From Watersipora subatra (Eukaryota > Bryozoa > Gymnolaemata > Cheilostomatida > Watersiporidae): DNA of 64,000 nucleotides. The translations under genes were made by a program, and so were the position numbers. The notes under the pieces were generated by a model that worked only from the letters and a program-made list of their open reading frames with translations, searched no databases and had not been told where the DNA came from. The stretch lies in the NCBI RefSeq assembly GCF_963576615.1, contig NC_088714.1, positions 5,146,001 through 5,210,000 on the forward strand, in the 5' to 3' direction. The stretch's first letter is position 1. Each line of letters opens with the position of its first letter. Shown here one piece after another: positions 15,301 to 24,968 of the stretch.

Positions 15301-18300
15301 AGCCGTGCGACAGATAGTAGAACTATTTAGCAGTGCGCATTTCACGAGAAAACCGTGCTCATTTCATCAGTCTATGGCATTTTTTACTTGTAATCGAATT
15401 TATTCGAAGGTTTCTGTAATAAACGTAGACCGTTTGAGGCGTAGACCGATTTACAGGTACGAAATTGTGGTACACAGTTTATCAGCCTGTGTTTTTTGTC
15501 CAATCACCGAAGGTTTCATTATTTGAAACGTTAGCCAAAATTCTTTACAACTTATGTACAAGCTAGGGCCGAACTACAACGCCCCTTCATGACGAGAACA
15601 TTTTTTATTTTGCTACAGTTTTATACGCGTGAATGCGGCAACTCGCTTTCTGTTAAAGATCGCTTATCAAAACCATTCTAGGTACATTCAACGCAACCAA
15701 CTTTCAAACTGTGTATAGTACACAGTAGCTTGCCATTTTACTTCTAATTTTGCATTTCAAAGTTATAATAAACATATTTCTTTATTGTTGTTGAATTACA
15801 TACATTACAGTAAATTAGGCCTACAGCTTTATAACACTTTTATAACAGCTTTTATTTTGCTGTAGTTTGCAGAAATCTTCGAGACGCGTAAACGCTCATA
15901 GGTTTTCTATTATTGCTGTATTACTATATTAACAATATTGGTTATTTTAATAATATCAGTGCATTTTACTTATAATATTGGCCAACATTGCATTTCTCCT
16001 ATTGCAAGGGAGAGATACAAACGTGTAATATTTTCCTTTCATTGTTGTTGTTTGTCATGACCAAACACTTTTTAAATAAATTTTCTAAAAACCTATATAA
16101 ATACCACAACTTCTCGATATTGCTACCTATGACGTTTTGAAATGTAAACAAAATTGTGTATTGGTTTTCTATTATTACTATATTAATAAAATTGATTATT
16201 CTAAGAATATCAGTGCATTTTACTTCTAATATTGGCCAATATCGCATTTCTCCTATAGCAGGGGGAAAATATAAACATCTTTTCCATTCATTATTGCTGT
16301 TTGTTGTATATAATAACACCCACACCCAGTACATTACAGCTACCATTGCAGTTATCCTATTGCACTGCAGAGCCATTTGATTGCTAATATTGCATTTCTC
16401 AACCATCAGTACCCTTTATTTTTTGCCAATATCTCTGGCCATCTCTTTGGTCGTGGGCTGTATGACAGTGGAATTTCTAGTTGTACTATATACCTACTTG
16501 GAGATTAATATTGCATTTAGCATAACTTGAAATGAGAACCGTGTCGTTGCTACAGACAATTGTTCAAATAAGGGGTTCACTGAAGGGCGAAATACAAATG
16601 AAAAGTGCATTGAGCAAGTTTGCAATATGGCGAGGTTTTTAGTATACTTACATGAATAATAAGGTGTGTTTAAGGACTCCCACTGGTACTACTTTTGGTT
16701 AGAGCATAAGCTAAATAATTTTTTCTCAAAAAATAAAAATTTCGCTTTGATTAGTTAGTACTGGAAAAATTTTGAACTTGCAAAAGATAACATGAAGTTA
16801 AAAAACATTTGTTAGTATGTTTATGGCACAAAATTCTATGTGATATAGCCGGATGAAGCCACTTTTGCTTAGCTTTTACATATTTAACAAGCAAATTGTT
16901 TCATTGTTATAAAACATGTCACATTACTATGGCAAAGTGTCACAGTGCCTCCTCTATTGCTAATATAATTTTATTCAATGCATATCGCTCGGTCTTGAAA
17001 ATGCTAGCTTGAAAAATGAGGACAAAGTAAAAATTCAGCATAAAAAATCTGAGAGTCTCGTAACAGTGACAGTTTGTCATATTGAAGAGTTGCATTAATT
17101 ATCTTAGCAGGTCAGTTTTTAGTATCACAGCATTGAACAGTGACCAACATTCATTTAAAGGCATCATGGCAAAGACTAGGTATTCGTGAGACAGTACATT
17201 GTAGGCTCTAAAAGGAATCAATTGGGACATGATTTGGGTTCCATATACTGCTCTCATCACGACATAAAATTGCCTATTCTGTTGATGTACTTATGATCAG
17301 TTGTAACTCAGCTATAGCCAGCCGATTATTTTCCGAAGCTTGAAACGACAGTTTTTATTATAGGTTATTAAATATACACTGCAAGGTAAAATAGATTAAC
17401 TAATCGACTTCAACCATTGAAATTTGATTTTAAATGGTTGTTCAAAGCAGCACTATTATACATCTACATTATGCGATCATGAAGAATGTTACAGTTTTTC
17501 ATGTTTTGTAAATAGGTTTCAGATACAAGAAAGCGCTACTGTCTGTTTATTTCAATGGCATATTAAAGGTGGCAGTAGCTCTATTACCTTTAACTTTGTT
17601 AGTTTAGTAATAACACTGCTTATCAAACCTTTAACTGTCTTATACCAAGTATGAAAGTACATGCATAACAATACACAATATATGATTTAGCTGAAATATA
17701 TCTGGAGGCAGGTCACGCCAATGAGGCTCATGAGTGTGTAAAAGAGGCCATGGCCATATTTCCTCTTTCACACCTCGCTAGCTACATGGTGAGTTGTTTC
17801 TCCTTTTCTCTTATTTTCAATTATTTCCATCTTGTGCAACCCTGTCCAGGCTCCAAGTGTGTTATGAGTTTTCTTCTCTTTACGTTTGAGCCCCTCTTTG
17901 TGAGTCCCCCACCCTCAATCATTCTGTTTTGGCCAGCAGTCCTTTGTCCACCCTCTCACCTTTTGTCTGAATTTGTGATCCTTTTCTTTTGCACAATTCT
18001 TTGTTTTGCAGCTAGATGATTGGCATTTCCTTTCCTCAATCTAATATCAGTGTATCTCTGAATGATCAGTAGATTTCAGATCATCACCGGTTTTGCTGTT
18101 TTATGAAAACTCCAAAGCAATGGTTATATTTTGATTGTTGAAGGGATTATCGTCACTTGTATCTAGCATTTATCAGTTTTGTGATTGGCTGATTTTAAGA
18201 TCATTAGGATGATTATACGGAGTCATTCAATCTAAAATGACTAGATTTAAGGAAGTACTAGCTGAATGTCCGGCGTTGCACGAGTATTAAAAATCAGCTT

Positions 18301-21300
18301 ATAAACCGTGAAACATATTGTAGTTACCTGCCATTATCCTGGCACATTGCCAGTGGCTAATTTGAGTAAGCTAGTCCAGTAGACGCTCTTATAACGTATA
18401 CCTCCTATAACGTAAATTCCAGATAACATAAAAATAAATATGTGAAGATTTTGCTTTCTACGATGTAAAAATTCCATATAATGTTAAGTACCAAGCCGGG
18501 CGAGTTCTCAAATTCGATATGGACGTTAATCTATCTTGTTGCACTTGCTGAAGAAAAAACGACTTGCGTATAGTGTAATACCTATTATATATGTACAACT
18601 TTCGGAACAATCTAGTTCGTCGGGATAGATCATCAGATGTGTCAACAAAACCGAGAATAGGGTAGCTGCGCATTGGTCACAAATACAAAGGCGATCGATT
18701 GATGCAGGTATTACAACGTTGGTCTACCAATTCAAATGTCACGAGTTGGAGTACCATCGAAAGTTCTTTTTATCCTAACCTTGACCCCCTGGATACAGAT
18801 AGACGACAAACAGGTAGTACCGATTTTTTTGTAAAATATTTTGTGCTTTTGCTTTTTTGTAGACGTATAAAACATTTGTTATTAGTTTTACTTTGAAGAG
18901 TACACTTTGCTGTTTAAAAAATGAGCAAATCGTTGTAAATTAATGTCAAAGATGTGCGCTCCTCATCAATTGATAAAACCAGTGAGAATGATCATAAAAA
19001 GGCGAAAAGTTGTCGATGTAAACTAATAATACTGCGGTTATGGTACAGCACACAAGTTAAAAAAGTCAAGTTTCTTTCCTTTTTGTATGCCCAGAGTGGT
19101 GAGTTGAAAAGATCTCGGAATGAATTAAGCAATTTACATGTATGTTACTGTTCTTATAACGTAAAATCCCTATAACGTAAATGTTCCTGGAACGGATTAT
19201 TTACGTTGTAGGAGCGCATACTGTATTGCTAAACTTACTAATAAAGGCTGTGAAAGCAAGCATAAAATGATGTTGCGCCGTAACACAGAGCTGTATGTGT
19301 ATTTTCACTTACATAGCGACATATATTGCCCAATGAATCCATCAATTTCACGTAGCTCAATGGTTTAACATATTGTCTGGGTAATGGGAGGTTCTGAGAT
19401 CAAATCTTCTGCGATACAAATTCTTCATTCCAATATTTTAATAACTATAGCCGGACAAGCCGAATCACACACATTTTGAGATTTATATGTATAGATACAT
19501 ACTACATCATAATACACAGTTATGATACTCTACAATATGCACTTGTTATATATACTATGTGGTATACATTTAGGATACTTCATGTTATACAATAAAGATA
19601 CTCCATGGTACACATTTGGAATAGATATTCCAAGAATATTCCAATAGATATTCCATTGATACACTGAAGATACTACATTATATACATTTGGAATATTTCA
19701 TGGTACTCACTTGAGATATTCCATGATACACACTTGGCAAGTTTCATGATACATATTTTGGATATTCCATGATATACACTTGGGATATTCCACGATATAC
19801 ACTTACATGTAGATACTCTATGATATACGCTTGGGATACTCCATGATATACATTCCGGTTATACCATGATATACACTTGAGATACTCCAGTATTGGATGT
19901 TTCACGTTATGCCCTTAACTTTGAAACACACTAATTATTGACATATGTAATTGCCTGGACAGAAAATACTTTTGCGTTTAAAACATCTTACCAAAAAACT
20001 AATTAGGATGTTTTTTTTTGTATTTGGTATTTGATTCAAAGCTCTCTAACTTATGCTATATGCCTCCGCATGACCATCTATAATGGTTTATCAACTCTCT
20101 GTATGAGATACATTTTTTGTGCTATACTTGCTCTTACAACCTTCTATAAAGTTTCTCACTTTGGTAACTATCCTTTTCTGACATTGTAGAAAGGCCGCGT
20201 GTTGGAAGTAGAACAAAATTATGAAGAAGCGAAGTCATGTTTTGAGGCTGCACTAAGCATCAACCCTTATCATGTTAAGAGTATGACATATCTGGTATGT
20301 AGGCTATTATTATTATTATTATATAAGACATGCTGTTTAATGTAGTGTGGTCATGGAACATTTTTACAGCCAGTTGAAAGGTCTAAGTTAATAGATGTTC
20401 TCCATAACTTTTCAAATATAGACCACTGGACTAGTTAGATATATGTCACTGGTCAGTTATTACTATGATTCTGTAAGCCTAAGGTCTATGTACTCATAGA
20501 GGAGAAATTGCCTTGTTAGCTATATATACAATCTACAATTTGTAGGGCAAGACGCTGCATATGATGGGAGCTCCTAAATTGGCAGAGAAAATGTTACGGG
20601 ATGCGGTAAATGCTGACCCAACTTCACACCAGGCTTGGTTTGTTATTTCCTATTCTACAGATATTTATTTGCTAAATTAACCAATATGCAATACAATATT
20701 CCAACCCGCTACCTTGATAGTTCTTTTGATGCAAAATAGTGTAATTCCTTGTGGGGTTTGTATTGCGCTGAGCCCACAACATTGGCTTGCTTGTTGTATT
20801 GGAAACAAGGCTATACATTTTTGACCATACGCAGCATTAAAACAAATGAATTAAATAAAACTATTTAAAAACTTCAAGCTAAATTGTTCTTAAAGAATAA
20901 ATTAATGATGTAATCTATATATATATATATAAATCTAAGTGTTTGTTTGTCGTATGTCCAGTTATAGCGATAAAGTTTTAGGAACGGAAAAAGTCACTTC
21001 GCACTAGAATTGAACTCGGAAACCTTGATTCTGCAGACAGGCATGCTATCTACTATGCCACACGGCCTACTTGTAATACTATGGAATAATTGTGAACATG
21101 CTTATTACATCTGTCAATATTTAATGGCAATTGGTTAAAATACGCGCGCTTCATTTAGCACGCTTGAACTACTAGAAAAAAAATACTTGCCCAGACTTCC
21201 CCAAAATGCTATAAATATATGTATACTAGCTGTGCTACCCGGCATTGCCCGGATAATAGAAAAGTCTTGGACAAAAAATTGATTTGTTGTTAACATAATT

Positions 21301-24245
21301 ATAACAACATTTGCTATTCTAACTTTCAAACTACATATCATTAGAAAAGCGTTCTGTTTTACAAACAATGAAAAGTAGTGAGAGTTGCTCGATATCAGCC
21401 AGTACGTTTAATAATGTGAGCGAACAGCTTCTCGTGACATTATGCTATGACCCACGTTGTATGAAAATACGTTGGGTATTGGCTAGCCTGGGCATGGCTC
21501 TCTTGGGAAGTAGGGAGAGAGAGCCTGGGACACATAGCGAAAAAAAGTAAGATAACTTCTGCAAAACGAGCGACATATTATGTTACATATGATGCTCAGA
21601 CTGATACTAATAGAAGTGTGTCGATAGATTCAGATTTCACGATGTATTAGATGTGGCGCGTTTAAAAGCCTATCGTCATGATCACGTGACTTGATCTAAT
21701 AAAAGGCCCTGTGTTTTTGATAGGTTAGGTGGTTACGTAATACTCCGTTTGATAACAAAACGATAAGAACCATAGGTTACTATTCTCTTGCGTTTTCACG
21801 TTTGCAGTTTCATTTCATATACTGATAAAAAAATGGAGCAATTCAAAAATCATCTATCAAAGCTAGGCATAGTCACACTGAGACCAGAACAGTCTCAAGC
21901 TTTACAACATATTATCGCAGGTTTTGACCAATTTATAGTTCTTTCTACTGGCTTCGGAAAGAGTTTTTGCTTTCATATGGCACCGTTTTGCAGTGGTAGG
22001 TCCGAGTTGTTCATAATAACTGTCGCAAGTAATCGTAATACTCACAAGTAAAATAAAACTGAGATTACTTTTTACTAAATAAACTTTTCTTTACTAGCAG
22101 CGTGCGATTCATTTTTGTTGTTCTATTGCTATTCGTTTGCTATGTTTGTATTGTTATTGTGAAAATTTTTTATTTAATTGATTTAACTTTTTATTATAAT
22201 TAAATCAAAACATAATTAATTAAAACATATTAAATAATATAACTCCCGTAATTGATTTATTATGCAACCAATATTTCATACTTACCAACCAGCGTTTGTT
22301 TGCTGCCAATTCAGATGAAAAATAATACATAATATTCGCGTAGATCATAAATAAGATCGTCACATGATACTCATTCGGAAATAACGATTGTGATATTAAC
22401 GACTGCAGAAGCCAACTTTTATAGAGTTGTCTTCTCCGGGTGTTGCTAAGTGTCCCAGGCTCTTTCTCCCCAACTCTCAAGAGAGCCATGCTCAGGCTAG
22501 GTATTGGCTCTCATATACTGACTTATATTGGCAAGGTAGCAATTCAAGATCTGTGGTCTAGTGGATAGAGCGATGGTCTGGTGTACAGCAGGGTCCATGA
22601 TTGAATATTCTTCAGTACGGAATCTTTATCCAAAGATTTTAAGATCTATAGCCGGAATGCATACACACATATTTTGAGAAATATATATATAGATATTGCA
22701 TAAACCTAATTTAAGTTGTAGCACACATAGAAATGAACAAATACATTCAATTAAAATGGCAAATGTTTTATATGTTGATTAACACCTTCGTTACCGAATT
22801 TATTTCTAGCTCTGCCCGAATTTTTTTTCTATTCACACAAATGTTGACATAACGTTACTAATTTTGTTATAACTTGAGAAATAATGAAGATATCCACTTA
22901 ATTAAAAACAGGTTGTTGAAAAGAAAATACTTTATTAGGAAGTAAAAAAATTTTAATTAACTGCATTTGAAAATGGTAAATTTTTTGTACAAGCTTTACC
23001 AAAAATATTTTGCCAGCAATTTCAGTAGTCATATTTTGACTGTCGCCATAATATTCGGTTACTATTACAATTTTTCACATGAAATACATGTACTAAAAGA
23101 GTCAGAATCACTCGATATAGAGTCACTGGAGTCCCAATGGCTAAGAATGTTAGAAGCTTCTACAGCCTAAATTATCGCGGTATTCTTTTTTGTCCATGCT
23201 TTTTCCGCAGTGAACTTTCTGTTTGATAATCAGTGATTTGCTAGTGGAAGGCCTGCTAATTAGTCTATAATGTTAGCAACAGGTTTGTTTTCATGGAGAC
23301 CAGATCTTATTAGTCTATCTGAAGCGAAAACTGAGTTATTATTAATAAATTATAAATAAATAAAGCCGATGTATCGGCTTCCGGCCACAAAAAGAAGGTA
23401 ACCCGAGCCGATACATCGGCTTGCGGTAGTGAAAGAGTTCAAAAATTGATTTTCTGTTTAAAAATCTTTATTACCTGCGCACCGCCGGGCATTCAGTAGT
23501 AATCAACAAAATTAAATTGTTATTGTTACTTTATCTAACAGACATTTGGATGGAAGTGTAGTAAGTCTGGCCTGAGTATGTTCAGAGGTAGAGGTGATGA
23601 TAAGGATATCTGTTGTAATTTACTTCAAATCTGATTAAGCAATTTAAACTAACTTAGCTTATAAATTGCTCATCGTTAGTATATCTTTTTTACATTTGCT
23701 TTTGAATTGTAATGCTTTAAGGAACTTCGAACATTGATTGTATGTTGGAAATTATTGACAAATTTATATGTTACTAGTTCTTTTATGTCAGGCGCGCAAT
23801 AAAGGCTGTTTTCATGAGGTTTGCATTGTTTGCTATAGATGATATGTATCTATGTTAAAAGAGCAAATTGTACTGCATGGGTTGGCTTGGAAATTAATGT
23901 TATCCAACATTTGATAAAACTCATAAATATTAGTGTTGTTCCATTTCTTAATGCAACTTCATGTAAAGGTTTGTCTGTAGTATGTAAATTGCTCTACGAT
24001 GTCGCTTTGTTCTTACATTTGATATATTTAAATACATGCATAACAAATACTAGTTGTATGAAAACCCTCTGCAAATGATGGTTCAATTTTTTTCATTAGT
24101 ACCATTTCTTTCCAGGAAAGAACTAGGTATTGTGCTGGAGTCGGGAAACGAGCACGACACTGCTGCTGAATGTCTCATTACTGCCATAAATCTAGAATGT
24201 TCTACACCGGTACTTCCATTTGGCACATTGCTCAGAGTCATCTGA
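1..24245 (+). CDS. TTC7: TTC7 (tetratricopeptide repeat protein 7), 20 exons, 5'-partial
   Basis: TTC7 proteins scaffold the plasma-membrane PI4KIIIalpha complex with EFR3 and FAM126 (family knowledge). I identify it from order and similarity along the whole protein: QYEQSGDILLLYLQ-like, VERFRELLRA, LARQLAEVLLRG, VYDLLAICL, KVEKALSEVASS and the C-terminus LLRVI, each where vertebrate TTC7 has its counterpart. Exons: 1-67, 2987-3141, 3272-3440, 3706-3826, 3923-4069, 4329-4410, 4607-4789, 5692-5835, 6022-6105, 6778-6882, 7681-7853, 8467-8578, 8797-8918, 9665-9778, 10580-10668, 12440-12580, 17691-17788, 20190-20294, 20546-20637, 24116-24245. All junctions are GT-AG, all phases agree, and the sum is 2,433 nt (810 codons plus stop). 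Vertebrate TTC7 has about 840-860 residues, so only some 20-40 N-terminal residues lie upstream. Exon 1 is the least certain, supported by phase and by WEKAIEL. TPR helices run through the C-terminal third. Introns hold the repeats listed separately. Confidence 0.93.
722..746. repeat. CT microsatellite
   Basis: A pyrimidine-rich CT run directly precedes the 33-bp minisatellite in TTC7 intron 1. Confidence 0.8.
767..935. repeat. 33-bp minisatellite, about 5 copies
   Basis: Five imperfect copies of a unit near GGCTGGCAGCACTCTATTG plus TTTTGTGAACCAAT. The unit is a multiple of 3, so one plus-strand frame stays open and reads an 11-residue repeat of the type AGSTLLSCEP. It lies inside TTC7 intron 1 with no splice-site or homology support for coding. 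I read it as an intronic minisatellite. Confidence 0.75.
1030..1463. repeat. 12-bp minisatellite (CTTACCTTACGC), about 36 copies
   Basis: A near-perfect array of CTTACCTTACGC with a few GTC/GCC variants near both ends and in the middle. Because 12 is divisible by 3 and the unit lacks stops, several frames on both strands stay open (tetrapeptide repeats such as LRLT or RRKV). These frames are by-products of the repeat in TTC7 intron 1. Confidence 0.95.
4970..5367. mobile_element. MITE with CTAAAGGCTGG inverted ends, TTC7 intron 7
   Basis: The segment starts CTAAAGGCTGGTTCACGCTAT and ends ATAGTGTGATCCAGCCTTTAG, an imperfect inverted repeat of about 21 bp spaced 398 bp apart. There is no coding capacity. 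The superfamily is not assigned, because I cannot see a clear target-site duplication. Confidence 0.6.
5361..5413. repeat. Short tandem repeat (CCTTTAGGGAATTGGGAAAAG)x2.5
   Basis: Two and a half copies of a 21-bp unit begin in the right end of the adjacent MITE, so the repeat seems to have grown from the element terminus and its flank. Confidence 0.75.
7160..7437. repeat. About 101-bp tandem triplication at the head of a SINE-like repeat
   Basis: Three successive units begin GTACACTG/GTACCCTGG, contain GCCGTGAGAGATCATC and TATGTACACAATTATTCCACTATG, and start near 7161, 7262 and 7363. The last unit runs into a tRNA-like segment. Single-copy relatives occur at 41,730, 39,420 (reverse) and 63,800 (reverse), so the triplication is local. 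It lies in TTC7 intron 10. Confidence 0.7.
7438..7575 (+). mobile_element. tRNA-derived SINE-like element
   Basis: After the head repeats comes GGTGGTGCAGTGGGTAGTG followed by AGTTCAATTCCTGTG, spaced like tRNA A-box and B-box promoter elements, and then a shared tail ACACAGCTCTTAGTATAGTAAA. Related segments occur several times in the window. The tRNA assignment rests on B-box-like sequence only. Confidence 0.5.
8385..8445. repeat. SINE tail fragment before TTC7 exon 12
   Basis: GATGGACACAGCTCTTATTATAGTAAAG repeats the tail of the SINE-like element at 7,550. The same tail precedes the duplicated exon 12 at 41,910, so this is close to the 5' edge of the duplicated segment. Confidence 0.6.
9145..9262. 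repeat. Terminal repeat fragment (TATTTGAACGCCACCTC)n
   Basis: A truncated transposon end, GTAAAACCT followed by about five tandem copies of TATTTGAACGCCACCTC. The motifs match the subterminal repeats of the 2-kb TA-flanked element at 36,866-38,944 (ATTCAAATAGAGGTGGC in reverse). It lies in TTC7 intron 13. Confidence 0.6.
9303..9362. repeat. TA microsatellite, about 30 copies
   Basis: An uninterrupted alternating TA tract in TTC7 intron 13. The IYIY open frames through it are by-products. Confidence 0.95.
12081..12275. repeat. 12-bp minisatellite (TACATTGCTGTG), about 16 copies
   Basis: An imperfect array of TACATTGCTGTG in TTC7 intron 15, some 165 bp before exon 16. Like the array at 1,030, the period is 12 bp and several frames on both strands are open by virtue of the repeat. 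Confidence 0.9.
12580..12642 (+). repeat. 21-bp tandem repeat starting at the TTC7 exon 16 splice donor
   Basis: The exon 16 donor G|GTATGT lies in the first of about three units of GGTATGTCTATGGCAGACTAT. The second unit repeats GGTATGT and the third has GGTTTGT. Use of a downstream donor would add 7 or 14 residues in frame. Confidence 0.8.
12780..14000. mobile_element. Nested non-autonomous DNA elements in TTC7 intron 16
   Basis: The outer parts (12,780-12,900 and 13,860-13,980) share TTTCGCG/GCGAAA motifs in inverted arrangement. An inner block starts CAGGCCCGTATTC (about 13,054) and ends GAATACAGGCCTG (about 13,838), an imperfect inverted repeat. Inside it, from about 13,125, TACAGTCAAACTCGGATAAC resembles the end of a Tc1/pogo-type MITE. 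Boundaries are approximate and I see no transposase. Confidence 0.45.
15895..16310. repeat. Direct repeat of about 140 bp, two copies
   Basis: TTTTCTATTATT, ATATCAGTGCATTTTACTT, ATATTGGCCAA and GCATTTCTCCTAT occur in the same order at 15,900-16,030 and 16,165-16,290, with a partial third trace at 16,385. It lies in TTC7 intron 16 and has no coding support. Confidence 0.65.
18377..19223. mobile_element. Tc1/pogo-like MITE with CAGTATGCGCTC ends
   Basis: The left end CAGTAGACGCTCTTATAACG and the right end (reverse complement CAGTATGCGCTCCTACAACG) form an imperfect inverted repeat 847 bp apart. The right flank begins TA; the left flank has TC, probably a mutated TA. A fragment of the same family lies at about 39,590-39,700. 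It sits in TTC7 intron 17. Confidence 0.65.
19490..19890. repeat. Degenerate 23-25-bp repeats (ATTCCATGATATACACTTGG)
   Basis: Multiple diverged copies of GATACTCCATGATATACACT in TTC7 intron 17. The block recurs at 43,205-43,450 in the duplicated TTC7 copy, which anchors the alignment of the two copies. Confidence 0.75.
20915..21085. mobile_element. tRNA-like SINE/retroposon fragment (TTC7 intron 19)
   Basis: A TA tract, AAATCTAAGTGTTTGTTTG, then AGAATTGAACTCGGAAACC and CAGGCATGCTATCTACTATG. Read on the minus strand, this is tRNA-like B-box and A-box sequence. A close relative lies at 46,510-46,665 in the duplicate. Confidence 0.45.
21485..22500. mobile_element. Mutator-like element carrying a RecQ-type exon
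   Basis: The element begins AGCCTGGGCATGGCTCTCTT and ends with the inverse AAGAGAGCCATGCTCAGGCT plus AG. The inverted ends stay similar for about 55 bp. GTATTGGCT flanks it on both sides (21,476-21,484 and 22,501-22,509), a 9-bp direct repeat as expected for Mutator-like elements. It lies in TTC7 intron 19, and the corresponding intron of the duplicate lacks it. No transposase is present, so it is non-autonomous. Confidence 0.65.
21833..21995 (+). pseudogene. RecQ-type helicase first-exon fragment
   Basis: From the ATG at 21833 the frame reads MEQFKNHLSKLGIVTLRPEQ and continues through ALQHIIAG and the Walker-A-like STGFGKSFCF, ending at a GTAGGT donor after 21995. This matches the start of RecQ-like helicase cores: LRPEQ for motif 0 and TGFGKS for motif I. 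No second exon follows. It sits inside the Mutator-like element at 21,485-22,500, so I infer capture or a remnant of an element-encoded helicase. Confidence 0.6.
22545..22695 (+). mobile_element. tRNA-like SINE fragment
   Basis: GTGGTCTAGTGGATAGAGCG resembles a tRNA A-box region, followed by a B-box-like TCCATGATTGAAT and a tail AGATCTATAGCCGGAATGC shared with 19,440-19,470 (ATAACTATAGCCGGAC). It lies in TTC7 intron 19 directly after the Mutator-like element. Confidence 0.45.
22779..23442. mobile_element. Possible piggyBac-type MITE with TTAA edge
   Basis: TTAACACCTTCGTTACCG at the left and CGGTAGTGAAAGAGTTCAA at the right are imperfectly inverted, as in TTAA-flanked piggyBac-type elements, though the right edge reads TTCAA. 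It contains the perfect palindrome AAGCCGATGTATCGGCTT at 23363-23380 and a half-matching GCCGATACATCGGC at 23407. No coding sequence. Confidence 0.4.
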
Positions 24246-24968
24246 TCTCGCATCATTTTTTGTGTTGCTGTTTTGATTTGCTGCTCAAATACTTGCAACA
24301 ACTGTTGTAATCCCAATAGGTGCAAACCATGATAAGTGAATGTGCTAAATTATTGTTTTTTTTTCTTTTCCACTCTTTTCAGCTTCACACATAGTAAATG
24401 TTGTTTTGCTGAGATCATGTGTCGTCTGAGCACTTAAGAATGTTAGTGCATAAATGTAGATTTTATATACAGTGCATCTGTTTTGTTGCTATATGTTTTA
24501 GCACATGTATTAGGGTGTAAGATATGGTTGTCAAAAATGTAAAGGTATTACAACTGAGATTATTCTCAACACTGGTTTTGCAACATTGAGTTATAATTCA
24601 CTATTTTTGCATTTGCTGCAACTCAATCAGACATGTTTATTAAACTTTACCAATAGTTGTGAATGTAGGTTGTGCGTAAGCTCTTTCTTATTTTCCATAC
24701 TTCTACCACACATGTTTACATTCATGTGTAGCTGTAGCTCCAAAATTACTAAATAATAAATTTTGTCAATCAATGTTACAATTTTAATGTAAAGTATTGT
24801 GTGCTATTTGCTGGCTAATGTGGAACTTCACAGACATATACTAAATTTGTTTTTCATTATGTACAGCCGTAGCTTAAACAGGTCTCGATTTTTTTAAATA
24901 ATTTCTAGCAAGTTTTAGTAAATCTGTACTACATCGCCATTTGGTTTTAGTTAATATTCAATGTTGAA
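24246..24968 (+). other. TTC7 3' untranslated region and flank
   Basis: No open reading frame of note. AATAAA at 24755-24760 is a candidate polyadenylation signal. The sequence is largely repeated downstream of the duplicated exon 20 (47,303-48,240). The LINE fragment begins at its right edge. Confidence 0.6.

Noticed and set aside
15999-16406. 135-codon minus-strand frame in TTC7 intron 16
   Set aside because: It spans one copy and part of the second of a direct repeat; composition is AT-driven and there is no domain or splice support.
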